Source of the DNA: Phyllostachys edulis
Lineage: Eukaryota; Streptophyta; Magnoliopsida; Poales; Poaceae
Direction of reading: 5' to 3'
Assembly (NCBI GenBank): GCA_036346405.1
Contig: CM070548.1
Coordinates: 47,727,779-47,791,778, forward strand
DNA length: 64,000 bases
Shown here: positions 20,697 through 33,500 of the stretch, piece after piece
Position numbering within the stretch: the stretch's first letter is position 1
Layout of the letters: each line of letters starts with the position of its first letter
Made by a program: the position numbers and the translations under genes
Notes under the pieces: generated by a model
Told to the model about the DNA's origin: nothing
The model's input: the letters and a program-made list of their open reading frames with translations, nothing else
Database searches by the model: none

Positions 20697-23600
20697 TGTA
20701 ACAATTTCAACCCTAATATACAAGAATGAAGCAATTGCTCATGTCATTCTTCGCTCAGATTAACAAATTGGGTAACATGTTACAAACTATTTTCCCAAAA
20801 TTTTAATTATAAATTCCAACTTGATAAAAATTTCAAAAAGAAATACCATCCAATGTTGGTATTATGACTGGGAAATATTTTAATTGAAAATCAGATAAAG
20901 TATTATGGCCAAAAATAATTTTGTTGAATTTTTAGAAATTATTTTGTTTTTTTCATAAAAATAATTGTCTTGAAATAAACCCTAGTTGAAGTAAATAAAT
21001 TATTTATGCATTTATAAAGAAGAAACTGTGATTTAAAATTTTATTTGGGAAATATATCATCCTAGTAGTGATTCTGCAAAATTTCGTGAATTTACAAATT
21101 TATTTGCTATTTTGAATGTCCCAGTCAAAGTTTTGAAGTTTTGATTTAAACATGGTCAAACTTCCCGGCCTAATCCTCGGACCAGTAATCATGAGCGACT
21201 CGGCCCGTCAAAGTCGAGTCCAACCCAAGGCGAACCAAGCTCGACCACCTTCCCTTCCTCAGCGTCCAAAGCTCCGGCCCATCATCTCACCATCCTTCTC
21301 GCGGACGGGCGGATGAAGGGGGCGTTCGGACCGGCCGTATTTCGCCGCCTCGTCTGGCCGTTGATTCGCGCTTTAACGGCGATGGAGCCCATGGTCCGAA
21401 GAGCTCCCGCGAGCGCCTCATCTTGGGCCGTTGGTTCGCAATCGCACGACTCTAACTGATTGGGCCGATCGGACCGCGACAGTTCCTCGTTGAATCACGA
21501 CCGTTAAACCTAAATCCGACGGCTCGCGTGAGTGTGACCTTCGGACCACTTCGGGCTGCTCGCGATCTGGCCGTTCGTTGAAGATCGTGTGGCCCACGTT
21601 CTCCCATACCGGTTCAATGTATTTTGCCTCCGCATCACCGCCGCTCATCTCGGAATGGACGGTGGTCGTGCGATAAATCCTGCGTCGCGTTGCTGCGTGC
21701 ATGTGCGCTGCGTTGTTCTGGGGCCCGCATGTCAGCGTCGATTTTTGGCGCGCCCAAGGCGATCGTTGTTGGTTATGACCGGACCCACAGCGATGACTCA
21801 AATTTTGATTTTTCTCTGGTTTTCCACCATAAGCACTGTTGAGACCGAAATGGTGGTGATGAGCAGTTAATTGGAGGATATTTTCTCTGGATACTTATCC
21901 TAAGTGCCACCTCTTGATCTCTAGACCATTCTCGGTTGCTCTACACATTTGGTACACTATATAAACTTTGGTCATGGGACTTCTGACATTGTTGACCCAG
22001 GGAGGAGCTCATTATCTTTATCTCCTTCGCAGTGAAGCTCCTTGTTCTTCCACCTTTGTTCAACTACAAGCATACCTACATCTTATACTAAGGTGGTTTT
22101 GGGTATTTTCTTGTAGGTTGAACTTAGGACTCCTGCTCCCTGTCAACTTGAGCTGTGAAGCTTCATCTTGGAAAACCTCACTTGGGTGAGTTGAGTTCCA
22201 TCTTTTCTTAGCAAGAATGTGACTAATGATCTTTAGAGACTTAGTTCTACCATTCTTGTTTTGGTCAGAATCAAAGAAAGGACTTGGACCTTTTCTGTTG
22301 ACCAAGAACTGATCTTTTCATCTATAAACCCTAGCTGGTGAGTTAATCTTTATACATTAGCTTAAGTTCTCTAAGAACTTTAGCTATCCTTTCACAAAGA
22401 CTCACTTCGCTTCATAAGATACTCCAAACTTTTTAAGCGAAAAGTTATTTTATAACTTTTAGGTCTTTCATATCGTTTTCAAGAACTTTAGGTTTCTCAT
22501 ACCAAGATATTAGTTTGTTAATTTGTTTAGGTCCTAAGAGAAACCCTAACTGTTAACCATGCTCTTCCTTCAAAAGTCATGGTCACTATTTCTTTAGTAT
22601 TTCAAATTTTTCCTCTCTGTTAGTTTTGTCGGTTAAAACCGACAATTTGGTAATCTGTCTTCTTTTTCTTTACACCGGGCAATTAAAGATTAGTAATCAT
22701 GCTTATGGTATTAAATACTTCCTAGATAGTCATAACTTCACCATAAGTACTTAACGGGTGTAGCTCTCTATGCCAACTAAAACTGGTTAATGAAGTATTG
22801 CTGTTTTTAGGTGTTGGTCACCCGACAATAGAAAGATTTCTATTTCCTCCTTTCGTTTGGCCGGTTAGGTTTAGTGATTATAAGATGTAGTAATTATGAC
22901 TTCCCAATCAGCCTTAACTCCACTTTACAGTTCTAGTTTTTGTAGCTTTACTAGCTAGCCGAAATAGTAAAGTAGCTTCTTGCCATTTCTGTGTTGGTCT
23001 AACCGACCACACAGACAACAAAGTCTTAAATCTCAAATTAACATTAATAAGTAGTAAATGACTAGTTAGCTCACAACACTAATTTAATACACTTAGCTAT
23101 CCTGTAGCATTTTATTTATATAGAGTTAAGCTAAGTAACTAATTATTTGTTGCTGTCCTGTTCCAGTATATAAAACCTGATACTGTAGCTATATTTCTAA
23201 ATCTAAAAATCTGGGTAGCAAGTATCATTGGATAGTATATATGGGTTATTATCCTTAGTAAATTAAATATAGTCTAAGCATATTGCTACCCATGCATTAT
23301 CATTTTGATCATACATTCTTTTATGCATCTTGTTCTTTGCTTTTCCTGTATTTATTGGATTTTATTCTCTTTTAGATATTGGTTCTTCTGAAATTGTTGA
23401 GCCTTTTATTGAGTCCCAAGAACCTGAGCAAGAGGTTATATACTACTATCAAGGCAAGCTTCCTCTCGCACCATGTTGAACATAATCTTTTGAAGCTGTA
23501 GAATTCTAAAATCTGGTGACCTTTGTACATGCAAATTTCTAAAAATCTATTTATGCCCTGTTTCTAGGTAGTTATACCCTGAACTTGTGGCTTATCTTTA

Positions 23601-25313
23601 ATTTAACCATACACTCACCCTAAGGTAGTTTGTGATGTTATTATATTTAGTTTTGACTTTTGCTTAGCCATGTAGTCCATAGAACGGTAGTGTTTGACAA
23701 GATTATCTTGTCAAACCTGGGAACAACAAATACTTTGTTTTATCTTTGATCCTTGTTCAGTTTATTTGATTTGGAAATGCTTCTGAATCCTGTTGCAATT
23801 AATTCAAATCTGGACAAGTGGATGCTAGTGATGGTGCCTTTGTGCACGAGAATTGGGAAATGTGGATGTCTTGTCTGGGTTGATTAAGGACTGAACTCTG
23901 ACAATTTAATTCAAGTCCCAACGTGCTTCCACACGCGAGGTATAAGCGCTGTTTGGTTAAGTAAAGGGTTAGTATTATTGAGTTGGATCTGAGAGTAAGG
24001 ACATGTGTATTGATTTCATATGGCATAGATGCTTAAGTCTTCGGCCGTGTCGTATGCCATGTGGAACTTATATCGATATCGATGTTCTTAGAAGGGTAGG
24101 GCGTAGATGTGTTACATCGCATGTACGTTCCTTGAGGCCCCGATCATGTGTAAAATGTGTGGCTAACACGAGTTTGCATTTAATTGATCGGTCGGCATTC
24201 GGTACAACATGTGAGCCCGGTTGAATGTATGCTATCGATCTGGTTTAAGCGGGATTAATCTCACATGGGTCATCCAACTCAATAGTATTAACTTGTTGAA
24301 AAATACCAAATCTTAGTTTACTTACCGACACACCAAAGGCAAGTGTGTTATTATTAGGAGGCTTACGGGCTAACTAAGTCATGTGGGTAAAGATGTACAC
24401 CCTCGCAGGTTAAAACTATTGAATAGCCGTGTCCGATTCACAGATTTAACACTTGAATTAATGTCACTGTATAGATTTTGCTCTCATTTTGGTTTGGGAA
24501 TCGGTTCGGCATGATGATAGTCATGTACGATTAATTGTGAGATGTTATTTACTTTTGTTACTTTTTATGCTTATGATTCCACTTACTCACTGTTTTAGTC
24601 CAAATCAATTTATTAAACTTGCTTTATCAAAACATAGCAATTGTAGGTTAAGATGTATCGCTTTATGCAAAATGGAACCATTTAAGCCTTCTGTTGTCAG
24701 CCTTATGCATATACAACTTTCTATTCCTTTGTATAGGTTCTAACAAACACTTTCTTTTATTAGTTTGTGTAAGTCTTGTTGAGTACCTTTTCGTACTCGT
24801 GGTTTTATAAACCCTTGTTGCGGTGAGGATGGATACCTTTATGAGATGCCCGTTAGCGCCGATCTGGGCGACGCTAACGAGTGATGCTAGTTCTACTCTC
24901 CACGCAATAGCCTGCGGGATGATGGGGCCATTGGTGGTTTTATTCTTATTCTTTTGCTTCCGCTGTTGTTCTTTTTGTTAATGACCCAAGGTCATCTGTT
25001 CATATTTTGGTTACTGTAGCAACCTGGTACTGTAGCAACCGAAATTGGAGATGTAATATGATGTATAATTATGTGAATGTATGACTTGTATGTGATTGAT
25101 GCAATGTTGATTAAGGATATATGCTAATAGTCACTAATCACAGGAACTATTGCATGGCATATATCAGGAACCTAAATGTTGGATTGTTACTTATTATGAT
25201 TATGCTTCTAGTATGATTTTTTATTAAGGACATTACACTTTGTTCCTTAATTAAGAATTATGCTACCAGTGTAATTCATAATTCGGCACATTCCAATATT
25301 TGAGGGTCTCACA
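20697..25313 (+). repeat. 5' LTR of the nested Del element (4,617 bp)
   Basis: It starts TGTAACAATTTC and ends GGGTCTCACA, three bases before the primer site. It has an AT-rich start, a GC-rich block at 21160-21760, a TATA box at 21955 and a long AT-rich R/U5 part. ORFs such as 21968-22189 occur identically in both LTRs but show no domain. Confidence 0.88.
21955..21966 (+). promoter_or_regulatory. LTR TATA box, left copy
   Basis: CACTATATAAAC lies downstream of the GC-rich part of the LTR in the sense of the element. It would be the core promoter of the genomic transcript. Confidence 0.6.
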
Positions 25314-25317
25314 GCGT

Positions 25318-25329
25318 TGGTACCAGAGC
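25318..25329 (+). other. Primer-binding site, initiator-Met tRNA type
   Basis: TGGTACCAGAGC follows the 5' LTR end by four bases. It differs by one base from TGGTATCAGAGC. Confidence 0.85.
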
Positions 25330-25885
25330 ATACGGTTGCCTGTAGGATAGAATTAGCATGGTTGTTGCCTTTAGTGGGTCTCTGTGACATTATTTTAACT
25401 TAAATTAATTTCTAAAGATCTAAGTCTGCTATCTTTTATTCCTTATCTTCTTTTAGTATCAATTCTTATCTACCTTTCTATTGATTTTTCAAGATCAGTC
25501 TCTTACCTACCTTGTCTTTTCTCTGTAGATGAGTGGCCGACTTGTGTATTTGGACTTAAGGTGTTAATAAAGTAGGGTCGCCCCTTTTGCTGTATTTGGT
25601 TCTGGTGTTATTTTGGTGTTAATTGGTTGTTAATAAAGGGAAGGCCAACTGTTGTGCATTCAGTTCTGTTGGATTATGCTAATGGGTGTGGCCGACCTAT
25701 TACAAGGTATTGGAGGCTGCACTTTTTGACTGTACTGTGTGTTGTTGTTTTGATGATTAATTGACTGCATGTCATGGCATGATGCACAATTAGATTTAGT
25801 AATTATTTCTTTTCTATCTCAGAATCTTGTATGTGTTAGCCCGAGGGTATCCTTGTTAAGTTGTTAACCATTATATGGCAACAGG
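25330..25885 (+). other. Untranslated leader of the nested Del element
   Basis: This 556-bp stretch between the primer site and gag contains no convincing ORF. Unlike the 178-10114 element it has no extra 5' ORF. Confidence 0.55.
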
Positions 25886-26656
25886 ATGACAGGACCAACC
25901 ACTCGATCGCGAACACAACAAGAGGAGAGGTTCTCCACCCCTGTTCTCCAGACTCAGGGAGAGCAGACTGACCCTTCCGGATCCCATGGGCCGCAAGGTG
26001 GTCGTCAGGAAGAGGAGCTTCCTCCACCACCCACCATGGCGGACGTGCTCATGCAAATTGAGCGCAACCGCATGGATCAGACGCGCATATTGGAACAGAT
26101 TGCGCGTAATACCTCCGCTACTCCTATACCAGCTGGTAGAGTAGGAGTTCAACATGGTCAGGGTAGTCTCGCTGACTTTCAGCGGACTAACCCGCCAGTG
26201 TTCTCCAGCTCCCAGGATCCAATGAAGGCAGAGGACTGGCTTCGGGAAATTGAAAAGAAGCTAACCATTGCCCAATGTTCTGAAAGGGAGAAGGTTCTGT
26301 ATGCTAGCTACCAGTTGACTGGACCAGCTAGTAATTGGTGGGATAATTACCTGGCTATCCAACCCACCGGTCACACTCCTACCTGGCTTGAGTTCATGGA
26401 GGCTTTTCGCGAGGCCCATATTCCTGAGGGAGTAATGATGCTCAAGCAGCAGGAATTTCTCGCTCTCAAACAAGGGCGAAAGTCGGTGACCGAGTATCTT
26501 CATGAGTTCAATTTTTTTGCTCGGTACGCCCCTGACGATGTTTCGACTGACACTCGTCGTCGAAACCATTTTATGAATGGTTTGTCCGAGGAGTCAAGAA
26601 TCGGCTTTGGCAATACAAGACTTGAAATTTCCAACATCTTGTGGACAAAGCCATAA
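25886..26656 (+). pseudogene. Gag of the nested Del element
   Basis: The 256-codon frame starts MTGPTTRSRTQQEERFS and carries the gag domain: FSSSQDPMKAEDWLREIEKK, then EKVLYASYQLTGPASNWWDN, then REAHIPEGVMMLKQQEFLAL and YAPDDVSTDTRRRNHFMNGL. It ends prematurely at 26656 by a frame change. The spacer and zinc knuckle that should follow are found further on in other frames. The order of motifs matches the gag at 7267-7938, so the two elements belong to the same broad lineage. Confidence 0.9.
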
Positions 26657-27181
26657 TTCTTTGAGACCAAGAGCAAGGCTTTGGAAGATTCACTAAGCGG
26701 CGAAGGCCACCCAATTCACATATAGTGGTCGTTCAATCGAGACGCGTCTATGGCAACCTCAGTCTTTCCGAGCACCAGCTCCAATTCCACCAGTATGCGG
26801 TGTTTGCTTTTCGTCCACCGCCACCCATTGGGCGGTCCCGACCTAGTGGACAGACCACCTCTGTTGTCAATGTCGGGCCGGTGATTTGTTACCATTGTGG
26901 TGCTTGGGACATTTGCGAACCAATGTTTTGCTAAGGCAAAAGGGTTACCACTGCTTGACCATCTCCGGCTCAGGTCGTCTGCACCTTCCCCAAAGGCGGT
27001 TGTTAAGCGACCTGTTCGATCATGGCCGTGTGAATCAATTGATCTTTGAAGAAGCTACCGAGACACCGAGGTTATCCTTGGTATGCTCCTAGTTAATTTC
27101 AGTTAAGCTATTGTTCTATTTGACTCTGGAGCATCCCATTCTTTTATTAGTAGGCAGTTTGCTACTCAACATCAATTAAAC
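26657..27181 (+). pseudogene. Zinc knuckle and protease active-site region, broken
   Basis: The start of a CCHC knuckle (VICYHCGAW) appears at about 26880-26910, but its distal part is shifted into another frame. The protease active site is intact as a motif near 27117-27155 (LFDSGASHSFIS), though in-frame stops lie just upstream. These are relics of the gag-protease junction. Confidence 0.75.
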
Positions 27182-28421
27182 ATGCATATGCTTCAACCAC
27201 CTCATATTATTCACTCACCAGGGTCAGTATTCATGACTGATCAAATCTGCCTTAATGTCAATATCAATATTGAAGGGGTAGATTTTTGGGCCAACCTGAT
27301 TGTGATAGACTTTAAAGGGATAGATGTCATTTTGGGTATGAACTGGCTATCCCAAAATTTCGGCCATATCAATTGTGCCCAGCGAACTATATCCCTCACA
27401 AATAAAAATGGCATTTCAGTCATTTTTCAGTCTAGAGCAGTTCATTCTCACCTTGGTGCATTGAAAGCTGATACCACCCCTACTTTGGAGTTAGTACCGG
27501 TAGTGTGTGATTATCCGGATGTCTTTCCTGAAGATCTTCCCGGTATGCCACCCGATCGGGAAGTAGAGTTCGTAATTGAACTAGTCCCTGGTACTGCTCC
27601 CATTTCAAGAAGACCTTATCGCATGCCTTCCAATGAGCTGTTTGAATTGAAGAAACAGCTTGGAGAATTGCTTGACAAGGGATTCATTCGACCGAAGTTC
27701 TCACCCAGGGATGCCCTGTCATCTTTGTCAAAAAGAAAGATCAGACTCTACGGATGTGTGTAGATTACCGTCTGTTAAATGAGGTTACTATCAAGAATAA
27801 GTATCCTCTTCCCCGAATTGATGATCTGTTTGACCCGCTTAAGCGGAGCCCGTGTCTTTTCAAAGATTGATTTGCGTTCGGGCTATCATCAGATCAAGGT
27901 TAGAACGGAGGATATTCCTAAAACAGCATTTTCTACTCGTTATGGATTATACGAGTATACCGTTATGTCCTTTGGTCTAACAAATGCTCTGCTTATTTCA
28001 TGAATCGATGAATTCGAGATTCATGGATTTCTTGGATAAGTTTGTTGTTGTGTTTATTGGCGACATTCTTATCTACTCCAAGTCTAACGAAGAGCATGAG
28101 CATCATTTGAGACTTGTGCTGGATACACTTCGCAAGCATCAGCTGTATGCTAAATTTAGCAAGTGTGCTTTCTGGCTCAAGCAAGTGGCATTTCTGGGAC
28201 ATGTATTATCCGAAGGAGGTATTACTGTTGATCCCAGCAAAGCACAGGATGTACTAGATTGGAAGCAGCCCAAGAATGTTCCGGAGATTCGAAGTTTCCT
28301 TGGACTTGCGGGATATTACCGTAGGTTCATTGAAAACTTTTCCAAGATTTCCAGACCTCTGACTCAGCTCTTGAAGAAGGAGAACAAATTCTTTTGGTCG
28401 ATGGAATGTAAACAGTTTTGA
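27182..28421 (+). pseudogene. Protease C-terminus and reverse transcriptase, inactive
   Basis: Three frames in series cover IDVILGMNWLSQN (protease end), CDYPDVFPEDLPGMPPDREV, the RT start, KIDLRSGYHQIKVRTEDIPK, VMSFGLTNA and KFVVVFIGDILIYSKSNEEH, then the thumb (GLAGYYRRFIENFSKISRPL). The catalytic box should read FIDD but is FIGD, so the first catalytic aspartate is lost. Frameshifts near 27720 and 27985 break the frame as well. Confidence 0.9.
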
Positions 28422-29294
28422 CTTTTGAGAAAGCTCTGATCAAGCTCTGTTCTCACTCTTCGAGATATCCATAAGAATTTTGATATTTATTGTGATGCAT
28501 CTCGCCATGGACTTGGCTGTGTGCTTATGCAAGAGGGCCGAGTTGTGGCATATGCATCCAGGCAGTTGCGACCTCATGAGGTGAATTATCCTACCCATGA
28601 TTTAGAATTGGCGGCCGTAGTCCACGCATTAAAGATTTGGCGACATTACCTTCTTGGCAATCGTTGCGAAATCTATACTGATCATAAGAGCCTGAAATAC
28701 ATATTCACTCAAGTTGATCTGAATATGAGACAAAGACGATGGCTTGAATTGATCAAAGACTACGATATGGGTATTCATTACCATCCTGGCAAAGCCAATG
28801 TTGTGGCTGATGCTCTAAGCAGAAAGTCACATTGCAATTGCTTGTCGACAATTCCTTTGACTAAAAGCTTATGTGCTGACCTTCGGCGCTTAAATCTCGA
28901 GATGGTCGAAGATGGATTTCTTGCTGCCTTGGAAGTAAAGTCAACACTTGAAGATCAAATTCTGGAGGCCCAGAAAACTGATGCTGAGGTAGCAGAGATT
29001 AAAGCAAACATGAAGTCAGGTAAAGCCAATGAGTTTTCTGAAGATGCTCATGGTACCATTCGATATCGCAATCGTTTAGTGGTACCCTCAGATTCACAGC
29101 TGAGAGAGCTAATTCTTAAAGAGGCTCATAATTCCAAATTTTCTATACATCCTGGCAGTACTAAGATGTACCAGGATTTGAAGAAAACATTTTGGTGGAG
29201 CAAAATGAAAAGGCAAATTGCTCGATATGTTTTTGAATGTGATATATGCCAAAGGGTTAAAGCAGAGCACTTGAAACTTCTTTGGTACCCTTGA
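28422..29294 (+). pseudogene. RNase H and integrase zinc-binding segment
   Basis: The frame from 28521 covers RNase H (VVAYASRQLRPHEVNYPTHD, YTDHKSLKYIFTQVD, VADALSRKSH) and the H2C2 integrase finger (HNSKFSIHPGSTKMYQDLKK ... CDICQRVKAEH). It stops at LLWYP with TGA at 29292, just before the PLPIPQWKWEEVGMDF start of the integrase core. The segment is close to that at 4279-5226 in the other Del element. Confidence 0.9.
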
Positions 29295-30371
29295 CCATTA
29301 CCTATTCCACAATGGAAATGGGAAGAAGTCGGTATGGATTTTGTTCTGGGACTTCCCAAGTCCTGAATGGATTTGATGCCATATGGGTGATAATTGATCG
29401 TCGATTTAAAGTGGCTCATTTCATCCTGTCGTAACCACTTTCAATGGCAAGCAATTGGCGTAACTCTATATTGCTAGAATTGTTTGTCTCACGGTGTTCC
29501 TAAAGTTATTGTTTTGCATAGTGGGTCTCAATTCACTTCCCATTTTTGGAATTGTCTCCATCAAGCAATGGGAACGGAACTATCCTTCAGCACTGCTTAC
29601 CATCCTCAGACCAGTGGTCAAACTGAAAGGGTGAATCAAATAATGGAGGATCTTCTTAGAGCCTGTGTTCTAGCATATGGCAAGAATTGGGAGAAATCTT
29701 TGCCGTATGTGGAGTTTTCCTACAATAATAGCTACCAAGCAAGTATTCAAATGTCACCTTTTGAAGCTTTGTATGGAAGAGCTTGTAGGACTCCATTGAA
29801 TTGGTCAGAATCTGGTGAAAGACCATTCTTTGGCCCAGACTTGGTTTTGGAAGCTGAAGAGCAAGTTAAATGCGATTCGAGACCGTTTGAAAACTGCCCA
29901 ATCTCGTCAGAAGAGCTATGCCGATCATCGACGCCGTGAGCTAAGTTTTGAAATAGATGATTTCGTCTATCTTAAAGTGTCGCCGATGAAAGGTACTCAT
30001 CGCTTTCATGTGAAAGGAAGCTAGCACCTCGTTATATCGGACCCTTAGAATCATTGCAAAACGAGGAGTGTGGCATATCAATTGGAACTTCCCGACACGT
30101 TGTCGGCAGTTCATGATACCTTTCATGTTTCTCAATTAAAGAAGTGCCTTCGTGTTCCTACCGAGGCCACTACTTATGAGAATCTTAATCTGCAACCAGA
30201 CCTTTCATATCAAGAACAACCGGTCGTATCCTCATTTAAATGGAACGTAGGACAAGAAATCGCACTGTTAAGTTCTTAAAAATTCAGTGGGCTAATCATT
30301 CCAAAGATGAAGCCACATGGGAGTGCGAAGATCTGATGAGAATCGAGCACCCCCACCTTTTTGCTGTTTAA
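29295..30371 (+). pseudogene. Integrase core, C-terminus and chromodomain, broken
   Basis: Pieces include GMDFVLGLP near 29335, then SHGVPKVIVLHSGSQFTSHF, in which the catalytic SDRGSQF aspartate is changed to H, then AYHPQTSGQTERVNQIMEDL and MSPFEALYGRACRTPLNWSE with the catalytic glutamate. The frame at 30070 gives YQLELPDTLSAVHDTFHVSQ. The last piece reads RTVKFLKIQWANHSKDEATW and ends HPHLFAV with TAA at 30369-30371, a chromodomain-like tail. Several frameshifts separate the pieces. Confidence 0.85.
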
Positions 30372-30572
30372 TATTTACCTTTGAATCAAGAAAGGCAAGG
30401 TTAAACAAAGCAATGTAACATAAGTTGTAATAATGAAGACTATGTTGTTATGTGAAATTTCTTTTCTATCTTTGAAAGAAATAAAGACAAGCGATGTTAT
30501 GTTTCTAAAGAATATCATTTCAACTTCGTCTTTGTCCAACTTCGATTATAAGAAATCTCGGACGAGATTTTC
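30372..30572 (+). other. 3' untranslated spacer of the nested Del element
   Basis: This is the short A-rich region between the end of pol and the polypurine tract. It contains a short palindromic CTCGGACGAG-type stretch but nothing coding. Confidence 0.5.
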
Positions 30573-30587
30573 TTAAGGAGGTAGGTT
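30573..30587 (+). other. Polypurine tract of the nested Del element
   Basis: TTAAGGAGGTAGGTT lies directly before the TGTAACATGCC start of the 3' LTR. Confidence 0.7.
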
Positions 30588-33500
30588 TGTAACATGCCCC
30601 AACCCTAATATCTGATAATGAGCCTTTGTTCATGTCATTCTTGTTCAGATTAACAAATTGGGTAACATGTTACAAACTATTTTCCCAAAATTTTAATTAT
30701 AAATTCCAACTTGATAAAAATTTCAAAAGAAATACCATCCAATGTTGGTATTATGGTAGGAAATATTTTAATTGAAAATCGATAAAGTATTATGGCCAAA
30801 AATAATTTTGTTGAATTTTTAGAAATTATTTTGTTTTTTTCATAAAAATAATTGTCTTGAAATAAACCCTAGTTGAAGTAAATAAATTATTTATGCATTT
30901 ATAAAGAAGAAACTGTGATTTAAAATTTTATTTGGGAAATATATCATCCCAAAGAGTGATTCGCAAAATTTCGTGAATTTACAAATTTATTTGCTATTTT
31001 GAATGTCGATCAAAGTTTTGAAGTTTTGATTTAAACATGGTCAAACTTCCGGCCTAATCCTCGGACCGAACCTTTATGAGCGACTCGGCCCGTCAAAGTC
31101 GAGTCCAACCCGAAGGCGCAACCTCGGCCACCTTCCCTTCCCGCGTCGTCAAAGCTCCAGCCCATCTCAGCCATCCCTTCTCGCGCGGACGGGCCAGATG
31201 AAGTGGGCCGTTCAGACCGGCCGTACCTCGCCTCGATCTGGGCCGTTGATTCGCGCTTTAACGGCGATGGAGCCCATGGTCCGAAGAGCTCCCGCGAGCG
31301 CCTCATCTTGGGCCGTTGGTTCGCAATCGCACGGCTCTAACTGATTGGGCCGATCGGACCGCGACAGTTCCTCGTTGAATCACGACCGTTAAACCTAAAT
31401 CCGACGGCTCGCGTGAGTGTGACCTTCGGACCACTTCGGGCTGCTCGCGATCTGGCCGTTCGTTGAAGATCGTGTGGCCCACGTTCTCCCATACCGGTTC
31501 AATGTATTTTGCCTCCGCATCACCGCCGCTCATCTCGGAATGGACGGTGGCTGTGCGATGGAAATCCCTGCGTGCGCTGCGTGCGCGTGCATGGCGCGTT
31601 TGCCCTGGGGCCCGCATGTCAGCGTCGATTTTTGGCGCTGCTGCGTGCGATGCGTTGCTGGTTATGACCGGGACCCACACGGCAGTGACTCAAATTTTGA
31701 TTTTTCTCTGGTTTTCCACCATAAGCACTGTTGAGACCGAAATGGTGGTGATGAACAGTTAATTGGAGGATATTTTCTCTGGATACTTATCCTAAGTGCC
31801 ACCTCTTGATCTCTAGACCATTCTCGGTTGCTCTACACATTTGGTACACTATATAAACTTTGGTCATGGGACTTCTGACATTGTTGACCCAGGGAGGAGC
31901 TCATTATCTTTATCTCCTTCGCAGTGAAGCTCCTTGTTCTTCCACCTTTGTTCAACTACAAGCATACCTACATCTTATACTAAGGTGGTTTTGGGTATTT
32001 TCTTGTAGGTTGAACTTAGGACTCCTGCTCCCTGTCAACTTGAGCTGTGAAGCTTCATCTTGGAAAACCTCACTTGGGTGAGTTGAGTTCCATCTTTTCT
32101 TAGCAAGAATGTGACTAATGATCTTTAGAGACTTAGTTCTACCATTCTTGTTTTGGTCAGAATCAAAGAAAGGACTTGGACCTTTTCTATTGACCAAGAA
32201 CTGATCTTTTCATCTATAAACCCTAGCGGTGAGTTAATCTTTATACATTAGCTTAAGTTCTCTAAGAACTTTAGCTATCCTTTCACAGCACTCACTGCTT
32301 CATAAGATACTCCAAACTTCTTTTAACTGAAAAGTTATTTTTATAACTTTTCGGTCTTTCATATCGTTTTCAAGAACTTTAGGTTTCTCATACCAGTATA
32401 TTAGTTTGTTAATTTGTTTAGGTCCTAAGAGAAACCCTAACTGTTAACCATGCTCTTCCTTCAAAAGTCATGGTCACTATTTCTTTAGTATTTCAAATTT
32501 TTCCTCTCTGTTAGTTTTGTCGGTTAAAACCGACAATTTGGTAATCTGTCTTCTTTTTCTTTACACCGGGCAATTAAAGATTAGTAATCATGCTTATGGT
32601 ATTAAATACTTCCTAGATAGTCATAACTTCACCATAAGTACTTAACGGGTGTAGCTCTCTATGCCAACTAAAAGCGGTTAATGAAGTATTCTTTGTTTTT
32701 AGGTGTTGGTCACCCGACAATAGAAAGATTTCTATTTCCTCCTTTCGTTTGGCCGGTTAGGTTTAGTGATTATAAGCTGTAGTAATTATGACTTCCCAAT
32801 CAGCCTTAACTCCACTTTACAGTTCTAGTTTTTGTAGCTTTACTAGCTAGCCGAAATAGTAAAGTAGCTTCTTGCCATTTACGTGTTGGTCTAACCGACC
32901 ACCACAGACAACAAAGTCTTAAATCTCAAATTAACATTAATAAGTAGTAAATGACTAGTTAGCTCACAACACTAATTTAATACACTTAGCTATCCTGTAG
33001 CATTTTATTTATATAGAGTTAAGCTAAGTAACTAATTATTTGTTGCTGTCCTGTTCCAGTATATAAAACCTGATACTGTAGCTATATTTCTAAATCTAAA
33101 AATCTGGGTAGCAAGTATCATTGGATAGTATATATGGGTTATTATCCTTAGTAAATTAAATATAGTCTAAGCATATTGCTACCCATGCATTATCATTTTG
33201 ATCATACATTCTTTTATGCATCTTGTTCTTTGCTTTTCTGTATTTATTGGATTTTATTCTCTTTTAGATATTGGTTCTTCCGAAATTGTTGAGCCTTTTA
33301 TTGAGTCCCAAGAACACGAGCAAGAGGTTATATACTACTATCAAGGCAAGCTTCCTCTCGCACCATGTTGAACATAATCTTTTGAACTCAGAGAATTCTA
33401 AAATACTGTTGACCTTTGTACATACAAATTTCTAAAATCTATTTATGCCTGTTTCTAGGTAGTTATACCTGAACTTGTGGCTTATCTTTAATTTAACCAT

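Noticed and set aside
21968..22189. 73-codon ORF found identically at 31860-32081
   Set aside because: Its duplication is explained by the two LTRs of one element; no domain and no homologous gene known to me.
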